A DNA stretch of 57,570 nucleotides from an uncultured Clostridia bacterium (GTDB lineage Bacteria; Bacillota; Clostridia; UBA1381), in the NCBI GenBank assembly GCA_934454035.1, contig CAKSFY010000002.1, forward strand, positions 1-57,570, given 5' to 3'. Within the stretch, counting starts at the first letter, position 1. Each line of letters begins with the position of its first letter. The position numbers and the translations under genes were made by a program. The notes under the pieces were generated by a model, which was given only the letters and a program-made list of their open reading frames with translations, did not search any database and was not told the origin of the DNA. This document shows, in pieces, positions 16,014 to 24,723 of the stretch.

Positions 16014-16451
16014 ATGGGAATTTCATATGTACTTGTTGATTCCGAGGTTGCGCCTGATATTTTTGTGAAGGTTGTGGAAGCAAAAAATTATCTGGCATCT
16101 GGCAAATGCCGAACAATCGGAGAAGCTTTGGAGTATGCAAATATCAGCAGGACTGCTTTTTATAAATATAAAGATCATGTTTTTTCGTATAATGACGCAA
16201 AGAGTGAAAAAATGCTTACGCTTGGGTTCACCCTGGAGGATATTTCCGGAATTTTGTCAGATGTGCTGATAGTGTTGTCATCTTATAAGACAAATGTTCT
16301 GACAATTAATCAGAATATTCCGGTCAATGGGATTGCACACGTAACGATATCGGTTGAGACCGGAAATATGACGGTGGACATAGAGCAGCTGAAAACAAAT
16401 CTCGGCAGAATATACGGAGTCAACAAGGTTGATATTTTGGCGGTTAAATAA
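16014..16451 (+). CDS. Free-standing ACT-domain protein (UPF0735/PheB family)
   Basis: Small protein of the PheB family in which an N-terminal helical region precedes a C-terminal ACT domain, a regulatory fold that binds amino acids. Residues 1-60 contain a helix-turn-helix-like stretch (TIGEALEYANISRTAFYKYK), and residues 70-145 are the ACT domain (ISGILSDVLIVLSSYKTNVL, then GIAHVTISVETGNM). Its start at 16014 follows GGGAAGGAATTT; an upstream GTG in frame lies in the leader hairpin. It is the first gene of the operon, 26 bases before hom. Because the encoded homoserine dehydrogenase has a shortened regulatory end, this protein may supply amino-acid sensing in trans. That is inference. Confidence 0.85.
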   Translation: MGISYVLVDSEVAPDIFVKVVEAKNYLASGKCRTIGEALEYANISRTAFYKYKDHVFSYNDAKSEKMLTLGFTLEDISGILSDVLIVLSSYKTNVLTINQNIPVNGIAHVTISVETGNMTVDIEQLKTNLGRIYGVNKVDILAVK

Positions 16452-16477
16452 AATATGCGGACAGAATGGAGATTTTT

Positions 16478-17608
16478 ATGGCAAATGCGGCAATAATGGG
16501 ATTCGGCACTGTCGGAAGCGGTGTTCGGGAAATATTTGACAATAACAATTTTGAAAAGAAAATCGGCGAGGATATAAACATCACAAAGATTTTGGACATC
16601 AGAGATTTTGAGGGGAGCGTCTTTACAAATGAGTTTCACGATATATTAAACGATAAAGAAATAAGCGTGGTCGCCGAGACAATGGGCGGACTTCATCCTG
16701 CGTACGAATTTACCAAGGAGCTTTTATGTGCCGGGAAGAGCGTTGTCACCTCAAATAAAGAGCTTGTCGCAACCTACGGTGCGGAGCTTTTGGAGCTTGC
16801 CGCAAAAAATAATGTGAATTATCTTTTTGAAGCAAGTGTCGGCGGAGGAATTCCGATTATAAGACCTATGACAAGCTGTCTTGCTGCAAATAATATAGAG
16901 AAAATAGCAGGAATACTAAACGGGACAACAAATTATATTTTGACGGAAATGTTTGAAAACGGGAAAACTTTTGACAAAGCATTGTCGGACGCTCAAAAAC
17001 TCGGATATGCCGAGAGAAATCCGGCAGCGGATGTTGAGGGATATGACGCTTGCCGTAAAATTGCAATTTTGGCATCTTTGGCGTGGGGGAAATTTGTTGA
17101 TTATAACGATATTGCAACAGAAGGAATAACGGAAATTGATGAAGATGATGTCCGCTATGCGGCAGAATTCGGATATGTCATAAAGCTGATAGGATATGCC
17201 GAATTAAAAGGTGAAAAGCTAAATATAATGGTAAAACCGATGTTGGTTGATAAGAAATCGCCGCTCGGCGGAGTTGACGGAGTATACAATGCAATTCTGG
17301 TAAAGGGCGATTATCTCGGCGAGGCTATGTTCTACGGAAGAGGTGCCGGCAAGGAGGCAACCGCCAGTGCGGTTGCGGCGGATATTATAGATTGCGTTAA
17401 ACACTTGGGTGTTAGAAAGCATACTATATATTGGAATACTGAAGATAAAAACTTTGTTCAAAACCCGAAAGAGGACATCGCCGCGTATATGATCCGTTCA
17501 CAGCAGCAAAACGGGGCGGTAAAGGTTTCAAAGGATAAAAAAGCGTATATAACGGAAAAAATATCGGCTCCCGAGGGCGTAAAAGCAATCAGGATTTTGG
17601 AGGTATAA
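16478..17608 (+). CDS. hom: Homoserine dehydrogenase with reduced C-terminal regulatory region
   Basis: NAD(P)-dependent reduction of aspartate semialdehyde to homoserine, the branch point to threonine and methionine. The nucleotide-binding motif is IMGFGTVGSGV, followed by the catalytic-domain signatures GGIPIIRPMTSCLAANNI (in part) and GILNGTTNYILTEM, NPAADVEGYDACRKIAILA. ATG 16478 is chosen over 16466 since TGGAGA lies upstream. The 376-residue length falls between catalytic-core-only and ACT-bearing forms: about 60 residues remain after the core, too few for a complete ACT domain. The stop overlaps the thrB ATG by one base. The gene before it encodes a separate ACT protein. Confidence 0.93.
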   Translation: MANAAIMGFGTVGSGVREIFDNNNFEKKIGEDINITKILDIRDFEGSVFTNEFHDILNDKEISVVAETMGGLHPAYEFTKELLCAGKSVVTSNKELVATYGAELLELAAKNNVNYLFEASVGGGIPIIRPMTSCLAANNIEKIAGILNGTTNYILTEMFENGKTFDKALSDAQKLGYAERNPAADVEGYDACRKIAILASLAWGKFVDYNDIATEGITEIDEDDVRYAAEFGYVIKLIGYAELKGEKLNIMVKPMLVDKKSPLGGVDGVYNAILVKGDYLGEAMFYGRGAGKEATASAVAADIIDCVKHLGVRKHTIYWNTEDKNFVQNPKEDIAAYMIRSQQQNGAVKVSKDKKAYITEKISAPEGVKAIRILEV

Positions 17609-18510
17609 TGGTAGAGGTTAAGGTTCCGGCAACTTCCGCGAATATGGGTGCCGGGTTTGATTCGATGGGTATTGCCCTTAATTTATACAATATTATAAGC
17701 GTCAGAGAAATTGATAAAGGCTTGAAGATTATTAACAGAAACAGCCGCGAGTTCATTCCGGCGAACGAAAATAATCTTATTTATAAATCAATGATGAGAG
17801 TCTTTGATGAAGTCGGATATTTAAAGAAAGGCTTGGAAATAACGCAAAAAAGCGATATTCCGATGACAAGAGGTTTGGGAAGCAGCAGCGCTTGCATAAT
17901 AGGCGGATTGCTTGCGGCAAATAATATCTCGGGAAACAAATTGTCACGCAACGAGCTTATCGGGCTGGCAACCGAAATAGAAGGTCACCCGGACAACGTT
18001 GTTCCGGCAATGTTCGGCGGATTTTGCATATCTGTAAGAAGTGAAGACTCAGTAGATTTTAAAAGCTTTAAAATTTCACCAAAGCTGAAATATGCGGTCA
18101 TGGTTCCGGACTATTTCGTGGTAACCAAAAAGTCGCGCAGTATTCTTCCGGAGACGGTTTCTGTTTCGGACGCGGTATTTAATATATCAAGAGCGGCATG
18201 GCTTTCTGCCTGCCTGGTCAGCGGTAAGTTTGATTCGCTTAAAATCGGCGTTCAGGACAGACTTCATCAGCCGTACAGAAAAAACTATGTTGACGGAATG
18301 GAAGAAATTTTTGAAAAATCATATGAACTGGGAGCAAAAGCGACTTTCTTAAGCGGCTCCGGACCGACAATAATATCGGTTCTGGATCATGATTTTTATA
18401 TATTTAATGACAAAATGACGCAGTTTTTAAAAACATGCGAGCATAAAAGGCAATGTAAAATTGTCGAAATAGATAATGTCGGTGCGGTAGTAAAAACCGC
18501 AAAAAAGTAG
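17608..18510 (+). CDS. thrB: Homoserine kinase
   Basis: GHMP-family kinase that phosphorylates homoserine for threonine synthesis. The N-terminal VPATSANMGAGFDSMGIAL motif, the phosphate-binding loop MTRGLGSSSACIIGG at about residue 90, and the C-terminal GHMP motif TFLSGSGPTIIS are all present. Length (300 residues) is normal. Translation is coupled to hom by a one-base overlap, and lysC follows 15 bases on. Threonine synthase is not in the window. Confidence 0.95.
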   Translation: MVEVKVPATSANMGAGFDSMGIALNLYNIISVREIDKGLKIINRNSREFIPANENNLIYKSMMRVFDEVGYLKKGLEITQKSDIPMTRGLGSSSACIIGGLLAANNISGNKLSRNELIGLATEIEGHPDNVVPAMFGGFCISVRSEDSVDFKSFKISPKLKYAVMVPDYFVVTKKSRSILPETVSVSDAVFNISRAAWLSACLVSGKFDSLKIGVQDRLHQPYRKNYVDGMEEIFEKSYELGAKATFLSGSGPTIISVLDHDFYIFNDKMTQFLKTCEHKRQCKIVEIDNVGAVVKTAKK

Positions 18511-18525
18511 AAAGGGAAGATCAAA

Positions 18526-19731
18526 ATGGGGTTAATAGTGCAAAAATACGGCGGAACATCGGTTCGTGACGCGGAACGCGTTATGAATGTTGCAAACAGA
18601 ATTGTCGAAGCATATGATGCCGGAAATGATGTTGTTGTTGCGGTTTCCGCTCAGGGTGATACTACGGATGACCTGATAGAAAAAGCAAAGGAGATAAATC
18701 CGCATGCATCAAAAAGGGAAATGGATATGCTTCTTGCAACGGGCGAGCAAATTTCAATTTCTCTGCTGGCAATGGCTATAGAAAAAATCGGCAGACCGGT
18801 AATTTCGCTTACGGGCTGGCAGGCAGGAGTCAAAACCGACTCAAAATACTCACAGGCAAGAATAAAATCAATCAATACCATGAGAATCCAAAATGAGCTT
18901 GACAAGAAAAGAATTGTTATAGTTGCAGGATTCCAGGGAATTAATAAATTCAGCGACATTACAACTCTCGGCAGAGGCGGCTCGGATACTTCGGCAGTTG
19001 CGCTGGCTGCGGTATTGGGCGCGGACGTATGTGAAATTTATACGGACGTTGACGGAGTTTATACCGCTGACCCGAGATTTGTAAAAAATGCTTACAAGCT
19101 GGACGATATATCATATGACGAAATGCTGGAGCTTGCGTCGCTCGGCGCGAATGTGCTTCATAACCGTTCGGTTGAAATGGCAAAAAAATATCATGTCAAG
19201 CTGGCAGTTAAATCAAGCTTGAACAAAACGGAAGGTACTTATGTTAAGGAGGTAGACAAAGTGGAAAAGATGCTGGTAAGAGGAGTTACAAGGGATAATG
19301 ATTGTGCAAGGATTGCGCTTTGCGGAGTGGAGGATACTCCGGGAAAGGCATTCCAGGTTTTTTCACTCCTGTCAAAGAAAAATATAGCGGTTGATCTTAT
19401 TATTCAGTCAATCGGCAATGGGGTTAAGAAAGATATCAGCTTCACAATCAGCGAGGGTGATCTTGACGAGGCGCTTAGAGTTCTTGAAGAACATAAAGAT
19501 GAAATCAATGCAGAGCAGCTTAACTGGACAAAGGATGTTTCGAAGGTTTCAATTGTCGGTGCAGGCATGGTAAATAATGCCGGGGTTGCAACAACCATGT
19601 TTGAAGCATTGTACGACGCTCATATTAATATAAATATGATTGCTACTTCGGAAATAAAGATATCCGTTCTTGTAGACCAAAAAGATGCGGAACGTGCAGT
19701 AATTGCAATTCACGATAAATTTATGCTTTAA
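18526..19731 (+). CDS. lysC: Aspartate kinase
   Basis: First step of the aspartate family pathway: ATP-dependent phosphorylation of aspartate. The N-terminal KYGGTSV motif (residues 6-12) and the kinase core segments TLGRGGSDTSAVALAAVLGA and VYTADPRFV are intact. The C-terminal third holds two ACT repeats (CGVEDTPGKAFQVFSLLSKK and VSIVGAGMVNNAGVATTMFE) that normally bind lysine or threonine. The 401-residue length is that of a monofunctional class. It is the last gene of the operon with the ACT protein, hom and thrB, so feedback from threonine or lysine is plausible. The RBS is AAAGGGAAG. Confidence 0.95.
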   Translation: MGLIVQKYGGTSVRDAERVMNVANRIVEAYDAGNDVVVAVSAQGDTTDDLIEKAKEINPHASKREMDMLLATGEQISISLLAMAIEKIGRPVISLTGWQAGVKTDSKYSQARIKSINTMRIQNELDKKRIVIVAGFQGINKFSDITTLGRGGSDTSAVALAAVLGADVCEIYTDVDGVYTADPRFVKNAYKLDDISYDEMLELASLGANVLHNRSVEMAKKYHVKLAVKSSLNKTEGTYVKEVDKVEKMLVRGVTRDNDCARIALCGVEDTPGKAFQVFSLLSKKNIAVDLIIQSIGNGVKKDISFTISEGDLDEALRVLEEHKDEINAEQLNWTKDVSKVSIVGAGMVNNAGVATTMFEALYDAHININMIATSEIKISVLVDQKDAERAVIAIHDKFML

Positions 19732-19738
19732 TACAATC

Positions 19739-19778
19739 GGCTGCCCGGCATACAATTTTACATATTCGGGCAGCCTTT
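19739..19778 (+). terminator. Hairpin terminator after lysC
   Basis: A perfect 9-bp GC-rich stem GGCTGCCCG / CGGGCAGCC (19739-19747 with 19767-19775) with a 19-base loop. Only three T follow, so termination may be partial and read into rlmB. Confidence 0.65.
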
Positions 19779-19799
19779 GAAGTGAAAGGGTACAAAGGA

Positions 19800-20522
19800 A
19801 TGGAAGATATAATCATCGGGAGAAATCCTGTCATGGAAGCAATTCGTTCGGACAGGGAAATAGACAAAATTCTGATAAAAAAAGGAAATTATGAAGGCTC
19901 TATAGTGCCGATTATCAAAAAGGCAAAGCAAAAGGGCATAATAATTCAAGAGGTCGAAAAACAAAAGCTTGACCAAATTGCGGGCGGCGCAAATCATCAG
20001 GGCATTGCAGCTTTTACGGCAGCTCATGAATATGCGAGTGTGGAAGATATAATATCCCGTTCGGAAAATCCGTTTGTAATTATATGCGATAAAATAACAG
20101 ACCCGCATAATCTCGGCTCGATTTTAAGGACGGCAAACTGCGTCGGAGCGGACGGAGTAATAATTCCTAAAAGAAACGGGGTCGGATTAAACAGTATTGT
20201 CGCAAAGACGTCTGCCGGAGCGGTGGAATATACTCCTGTTGCACGGGTAACAAATATAGCACAGACCATTGATAATCTGAAAGAAAAAGGACTGTGGATA
20301 GCCGGAGCGGATATGGACGGAGAAGAAATGTACAAAACAAATCTTACCGGCGGAATCGGCATTGTTATAGGCAGTGAGGGCGAGGGAATATCAAGACTTG
20401 TTAAGGAAAAATGTGATTTCCTTGTGAAAATACCTATGTTCGGCGATATTAATTCGCTTAATGCTTCTGTTGCCGCGGCAGTACTTATGTATGAGGCTTC
20501 AAGACAAAGAAATAAGGATTGA
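19800..20522 (+). CDS. rlmB: SpoU-family 23S rRNA (guanosine-2'-O)-methyltransferase RlmB
   Basis: Knotted (SPOUT) methyltransferase that transfers methyl from S-adenosylmethionine to the 2'-O of a guanosine in 23S rRNA, or a close TrmH-family relative. The N-terminal substrate-binding domain begins IIIGRNPVMEAI. The three SpoU motifs are visible: DPHNLGSILRTANCVGADGV, IVIGSEGEGISRL and IPMFGDINSLNASVAAAVLM. The start at 19800 is set by AAAGGG at 19785-19790; a GTG at 19782 is in frame but lacks a ribosome site. The product has 240 residues. A terminator follows directly. Confidence 0.88.
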   Translation: MEDIIIGRNPVMEAIRSDREIDKILIKKGNYEGSIVPIIKKAKQKGIIIQEVEKQKLDQIAGGANHQGIAAFTAAHEYASVEDIISRSENPFVIICDKITDPHNLGSILRTANCVGADGVIIPKRNGVGLNSIVAKTSAGAVEYTPVARVTNIAQTIDNLKEKGLWIAGADMDGEEMYKTNLTGGIGIVIGSEGEGISRLVKEKCDFLVKIPMFGDINSLNASVAAAVLMYEASRQRNKD

Positions 20523-20529
20523 TAACGGG

Positions 20530-20571
20530 GGAATAATCGCAGCGGAATTTGCGCGGCGGTTATTCCTTTTT
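20530..20571 (+). terminator. Rho-independent terminator after rlmB
   Basis: GGAATAATCGC pairs with GCGGTTATTCC (arms about 20530-20540 and 20556-20566, including one G-T pair), followed by five T. It closes the rlmB transcript 8 bases after the stop. Confidence 0.8.
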
Positions 20572-20585
20572 GATATTTATTGTTA

Positions 20586-20614
20586 TTGACAGAAAATTGT
20601 AATAATGGTATAAT
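20586..20614 (+). promoter_or_regulatory. Perfect consensus vegetative promoter
   Basis: TTGACA (20586-20591), exactly 17 bp, TATAAT (20609-20614). It precedes the predicted glycoside hydrolase at 20647 and is the only fully consensus promoter I found in the window. Confidence 0.85.
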
Positions 20615-20646
20615 AGCTATATTAAATGCAGGGAGTGATATAACAA

Positions 20647-22119
20647 ATGAGAGTGATGTTTAACGAGGATTGGGTTCATTTCTTTTGGACCAGATATGAA
20701 AATAATATCGATGTGACCGAAAAGACTTTAAGGGATTTTATATATCAATACAAAGACACTGCAATAACAGATTTTTCAATGAATGTAAACGGAACTGTAT
20801 CGGGTTTTCCGTCTGAGGTTTTGGAAAGCCTTACCGATAAATATAATCATGATGAAGAGAACGGGTATAAGGTGGATTATAAGAACTCGTTTGCCAAGAC
20901 GGCATATGATATATTTGTTGTTAAAAAACTTGATAAGTACAAGATTTGGATTGACGCTTTGCATGAAATCGGCAGGAAGGCATGGATTTCGTTTCGTATG
21001 AATGACTGTCATGCAGATTTGGAAAAATTTAATATCCTTAAAAATTCAGATATTGAAAAACACAAAAATTTGTGGAGACAACCCTACAGAGAGCCGGATT
21101 ATTTCGGAAAATGTCTTAATTATGCGGATGAGCGCGTCCGCATGCTTGCATATTCATATTTGAAAGAAACATTGGAAAGATACAATCCGGACGGAATAGA
21201 GCTTGATTTTATGCGTGAGCTTTTGGTGTTTGTTCCGGGGTACGAAAACAGAGATATAATGACGGATTTTATGCGGAATGTCAAGTCAATTGTGACTGAG
21301 GCTGAGAATAAATACGGTCATAAAATTCAGATTTCGATTATTGCCGCTCCAGAACCGAAAACAAATTATGAAGCCGGACTTGATATTGCTGTTTGGGCAA
21401 GGGAAGGGCTTATTGATTCTGTTTGCGCAATTCAAAGATGGGAAACTATCACAACAAATATACCGGTTGAATTCTGGAAATCAATCATCGGAGATGTCCC
21501 GTTTGCTGCCGGGCAGCAGCTTTTGGTAAGAGGAAACCGTGAAACCGAGTCTGTTATGAGCAATGTTGATATGGCATTCGGACAGGCGGCTGCCGCAGCG
21601 TCGAGAGGAGCCGATTTTGTATATTTGTACAATTATTTTGATTTGACAGAATCGGGATTAAACTCGGTTCTGCACGATACCGCTATAAGACCCGTTCCGA
21701 AAGAATTTTTAGAGTCTGCAGGCGATTTATCAAAGCTTAAAAAACATCCGCGGCGATATCCGCTGACTTATGATGATTGCCCGAATTATTGGGAAAGGGT
21801 TAATTGCAGGCTGCCGATTAATTTTGACGGAAACTTTTTTGAAACAATCAGAATTTCCACAGGTGATTTATCGGGCGATTCGGTACTGCTGCAGCTTGGG
21901 TGCAGTGAGAAACTGACTGCGGATGATTTTGAAATATATGTTAACGGAAAGCCGGTAAATCCGGCGGAAGCTGTTCCTGATTATAACATATATAAAAAGA
22001 ATTGGTACGCTTTTCTGATTGAGCCGGAAAATTGTGAAAGACATTTGACCGCGGAAATCAGTGCAAAAAAGGCTTGCAGGCTTGAATATGCCGAAATTTA
22101 CGCAAAATCCGCAAAGTGA
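20647..22119 (+). CDS. Predicted glycoside-hydrolase-like protein (TIM barrel)
   Basis: A 490-residue protein that resembles family-10-like predicted glycosyl hydrolases. Residues 90-340 look like a TIM barrel: KAWISFRMNDCH, then PDGIELDFMRELLVF with acidic residues at the end of a predicted strand, as in the acid/base position of such barrels, then IQISIIAAPEP and GADFVYLYNYFD. Residues 380-490 would form a beta-sandwich accessory domain (LLQLGCSEKLTADDFEIYVN). No signal peptide is seen, so it is probably cytoplasmic. It is a single-gene unit between a terminator and the gdpP promoter, driven by a perfect consensus promoter. Substrate unknown. Confidence 0.65.
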   Translation: MRVMFNEDWVHFFWTRYENNIDVTEKTLRDFIYQYKDTAITDFSMNVNGTVSGFPSEVLESLTDKYNHDEENGYKVDYKNSFAKTAYDIFVVKKLDKYKIWIDALHEIGRKAWISFRMNDCHADLEKFNILKNSDIEKHKNLWRQPYREPDYFGKCLNYADERVRMLAYSYLKETLERYNPDGIELDFMRELLVFVPGYENRDIMTDFMRNVKSIVTEAENKYGHKIQISIIAAPEPKTNYEAGLDIAVWAREGLIDSVCAIQRWETITTNIPVEFWKSIIGDVPFAAGQQLLVRGNRETESVMSNVDMAFGQAAAAASRGADFVYLYNYFDLTESGLNSVLHDTAIRPVPKEFLESAGDLSKLKKHPRRYPLTYDDCPNYWERVNCRLPINFDGNFFETIRISTGDLSGDSVLLQLGCSEKLTADDFEIYVNGKPVNPAEAVPDYNIYKKNWYAFLIEPENCERHLTAEISAKKACRLEYAEIYAKSAK

Positions 22120-22140
22120 AAACTGTGCCGTAATATAAAC

Positions 22141-22177
22141 TTGACTATTTGATAAATATGTGATAAAATGATATAAT
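22141..22177 (+). promoter_or_regulatory. Two overlapping promoters before gdpP
   Basis: TTGACT (22141-22146) with TAAAAT (22164-22169), and TTGATA (22149-22154) with TATAAT (22172-22177), each have a 17-bp spacer and are offset by 8 bp. They could give two start points or compete. Confidence 0.6.
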
Positions 22178-22231
22178 CGGAGAGATTGGGTTTATTTATC
22201 AAAGGATAGAATCCGAAAGGACTTAACTGAA

Positions 22232-24235
22232 ATGAAAAAAAATGTTAAAAGCCAGCCGTATTCGGCAGGCATATTGGTAAGTATAGTTTTGTTTATTATT
22301 TCCGCGGCGGCGACATATTTAATATATGAAAATATCCCTCTTGCGGCGGTGCAGGGTGCGGCAGGTACAGGCTTGGCGATTTATTACGGTATTTTAAGGA
22401 CAAGGCACACAAAGGATATTGTGGAGTATTCAAAGCTTGTCTCAACGCAGAGCAGTACGATGGCAAACGACGCTATAAGTAAATTTCCGCTGGCAATGGT
22501 TATTTTGCGTATAGACGGCAGGATATTATGGTATAACGATTTGTTTTCCGACATGACCGGAAATAAGGACTTGTACGAGGTAACAATCGGAAGCATTATC
22601 CCGGATTTGAAGTGGTCGGAAATCTTAAAGGCATCGGACAGTATCAAATTGTCGGCAGCATACAAAGACAGGGTTTATACAGTTATGGGCAACATAATTA
22701 TGAATAAAACCAACGTCGATGAAAAAGGTCAGCCGATTTATTCAGTGCTTTTGTATTTTCTGGATAAAACCGAGACGGAAACTATTAAGAAAAAGTACGA
22801 CAACGAAAAAACCGATATTGCCATTATTAATATTGATAACTTTGACGATATTTTTCAAAAAATGGATGATGATGTCTATCAGAGCACCGTTTCCGCGATA
22901 GGAAAGAGTATAAGCGCATGGGTTGCCGAAAGCAAGGGCGTGCTCAAAAAGACCGAGCGCGACAGATATATTGCGCTTTTTGAACACAGATATTTAAGCG
23001 GATATATAAGAAGAAAATTTGATTTGCTCGCAAAAATAAGAGCGATCGGAGATAATATTAAAATTCCGATAAGTGCGAGCATCGGTGTGGGAACAGGCGG
23101 ACACTTAATAGAAAACGAAGGCTACGCAAGGGCGGCAATCGATATGGCGCTGGGCAGAGGCGGAGACCAGGCGGCTGTTAAGGATGAAACTCAGTATAGC
23201 TTTTTCGGTGGCAGTACAAAGGACTACGAAAAAAGTACCCGTGTTAAAACAAGAGCTTTTGCGGTAGCGCTTAAGGATTTTATCCAGCATGCCGATAAAG
23301 TTATTTTCATGGGACATTCAAATGCGGATTATGACTGTTTCGGAGCGGCAATTGGTTTGCAGCGCGTTGTGCGGTCGAACGGGAAAAAGCCGTATATAGT
23401 ATATGATAATTCACCTGCGGTAAAACTTTTGGCAGACGGGGTTAAGCAAAATCCGGAATATGAGGGCATGCTCATAAATAATTCCACGGCTATGGAAATT
23501 TTAACTCCGGATACGCTGCTTGTTATTTTGGATACTCACAGACCGTCCATGCTCCCGTGTGCAGAGCTTTTGAAGAAAGCAAATAAGGTTGTTCTTATCG
23601 ACCATCACAGACGCAGCACAGAATTTATAGAAAACAGCTCGCTTACTTATCATGAGCCGTATGCCTCGTCGACCTGTGAAATGGCAACGGAAATTTTGCA
23701 GTATATTGACGACAGGCGAACCATGACATCGTTTGAAGCTATGGCTTTGTATGTCGGAATTCTGATGGATACAAAGCATTTTCTGACAAAAACGGGGGTA
23801 CGTACATTTGAAGCAGCATCTTATCTGAAGAGGTACGGTCTTGATACTTCTTATGTAAAAAGGCTTTTTAATATTGATAAGGATGAGTATATGTGCAAGC
23901 TGGATATTGTTAAAACAACAGAGATATACAAAGGTGAAACCGCAATTGCGGAATGCAGGGCAAGCAATCCGAATATAAGGGTTGTATCGTCAATGGCGGC
24001 GGATGATATGCTTAATATCTCCGGAATCAAAGCTGCATTTGTTCTTTACAGAATTGATAACGACGTGTTTATAAGCGCAAGATCACTGGGCGAATTGAAT
24101 GTCCAGCTGATAATGGAAAAACTTGGAGGCGGAGGGCATATGACAGTAGCCGGAGCACAGCTTAAAAATACGGACATAACAAAAGCTATGTATAGCCTGA
24201 AAGAAGCAATTGACAAATATTTAAGCGAAAAATAG
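22232..24235 (+). CDS. gdpP: Cyclic-di-AMP phosphodiesterase GdpP
   Basis: Membrane-bound enzyme that hydrolyses c-di-AMP and so affects cell wall and potassium homeostasis. Residues 15-60 hold two membrane helices (AGILVSIVLFIISAAATYLI). A PAS-like segment follows (ILRIDGRILWYNDLFSDMTG), then a degenerate GGDEF domain, and the C-terminal DHH/DHHA1 phosphodiesterase: MGHSNADYDCFGAAIGL, ILDTHRP, the DHH motif in IDHHRRS, and GGGGHMTVAGAQL. At 667 residues its length is normal. The RBS is GAAAGGACTT. It heads the conserved order gdpP-rplI-dnaB found across Firmicutes, with rplI 17 bases downstream. Confidence 0.95.
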   Translation: MKKNVKSQPYSAGILVSIVLFIISAAATYLIYENIPLAAVQGAAGTGLAIYYGILRTRHTKDIVEYSKLVSTQSSTMANDAISKFPLAMVILRIDGRILWYNDLFSDMTGNKDLYEVTIGSIIPDLKWSEILKASDSIKLSAAYKDRVYTVMGNIIMNKTNVDEKGQPIYSVLLYFLDKTETETIKKKYDNEKTDIAIINIDNFDDIFQKMDDDVYQSTVSAIGKSISAWVAESKGVLKKTERDRYIALFEHRYLSGYIRRKFDLLAKIRAIGDNIKIPISASIGVGTGGHLIENEGYARAAIDMALGRGGDQAAVKDETQYSFFGGSTKDYEKSTRVKTRAFAVALKDFIQHADKVIFMGHSNADYDCFGAAIGLQRVVRSNGKKPYIVYDNSPAVKLLADGVKQNPEYEGMLINNSTAMEILTPDTLLVILDTHRPSMLPCAELLKKANKVVLIDHHRRSTEFIENSSLTYHEPYASSTCEMATEILQYIDDRRTMTSFEAMALYVGILMDTKHFLTKTGVRTFEAASYLKRYGLDTSYVKRLFNIDKDEYMCKLDIVKTTEIYKGETAIAECRASNPNIRVVSSMAADDMLNISGIKAAFVLYRIDNDVFISARSLGELNVQLIMEKLGGGGHMTVAGAQLKNTDITKAMYSLKEAIDKYLSEK

Positions 24236-24252
24236 GAAAGGAAAGAAATAAA

Positions 24253-24699
24253 ATGAAAGTAATTTTGAATCAGGATATTAAAGGCAAAGGAAAAAAAGGT
24301 GAGCTTGTAAATGTTTCGGACGGATATGCAAGAAATTATCTTCTTCCGAGAAAGCTTGCAAAGGAAGCAACAAACGAAAATCTGAATATTATGCACGGTC
24401 AGCAGGAATCCGCAGAATATAAAAAGCAGACCGAACTTGAAGAAGCAAAAGCAATTGCGGAAAAAATGAAGGAAATAACAGTTGTACTGAAGGAAAAAGC
24501 GGGAGAAAACGGTAAACTGTTTGGTTCGGTTACTTCAAAGGATATTGCAGAGGCACTGAAAATGCAGCATCATATAAAGCTTGACAAGAAAAAATTCGTG
24601 CTTCCCGACGGCATTAAGACTTTGGGGGTAACCGTGGTTGAAGTAAAGCTTAATCAAGGCATCACCGGCAAGGTAAAAGTGTCGGTTGAAAGCTTATAA
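24253..24699 (+). CDS. rplI: 50S ribosomal protein L9
   Basis: Structural protein of the large ribosomal subunit. The N-terminal domain is a close match (MKVILNQDIKGKGKKGELVN and VSDGYARNYLLPRKLA), a long charged linker helix follows (residues 45-80), and the C-terminal domain has GKLFGSVTSKDIAEAL. Length of 148 residues is normal. It is 17 bases after gdpP and 24 before dnaB in the same direction. Confidence 0.97.
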   Translation: MKVILNQDIKGKGKKGELVNVSDGYARNYLLPRKLAKEATNENLNIMHGQQESAEYKKQTELEEAKAIAEKMKEITVVLKEKAGENGKLFGSVTSKDIAEALKMQHHIKLDKKKFVLPDGIKTLGVTVVEVKLNQGITGKVKVSVESL

Positions 24700-24723
24700 A
24701 TTCAGGTAAAAGGGTGGAAATAA

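Noticed and set aside
16466..16477. Upstream ATG as the hom start
   Set aside because: It lies on the ribosome binding site (TGGAGA) that serves ATG 16478, and the added four residues do not match the family.
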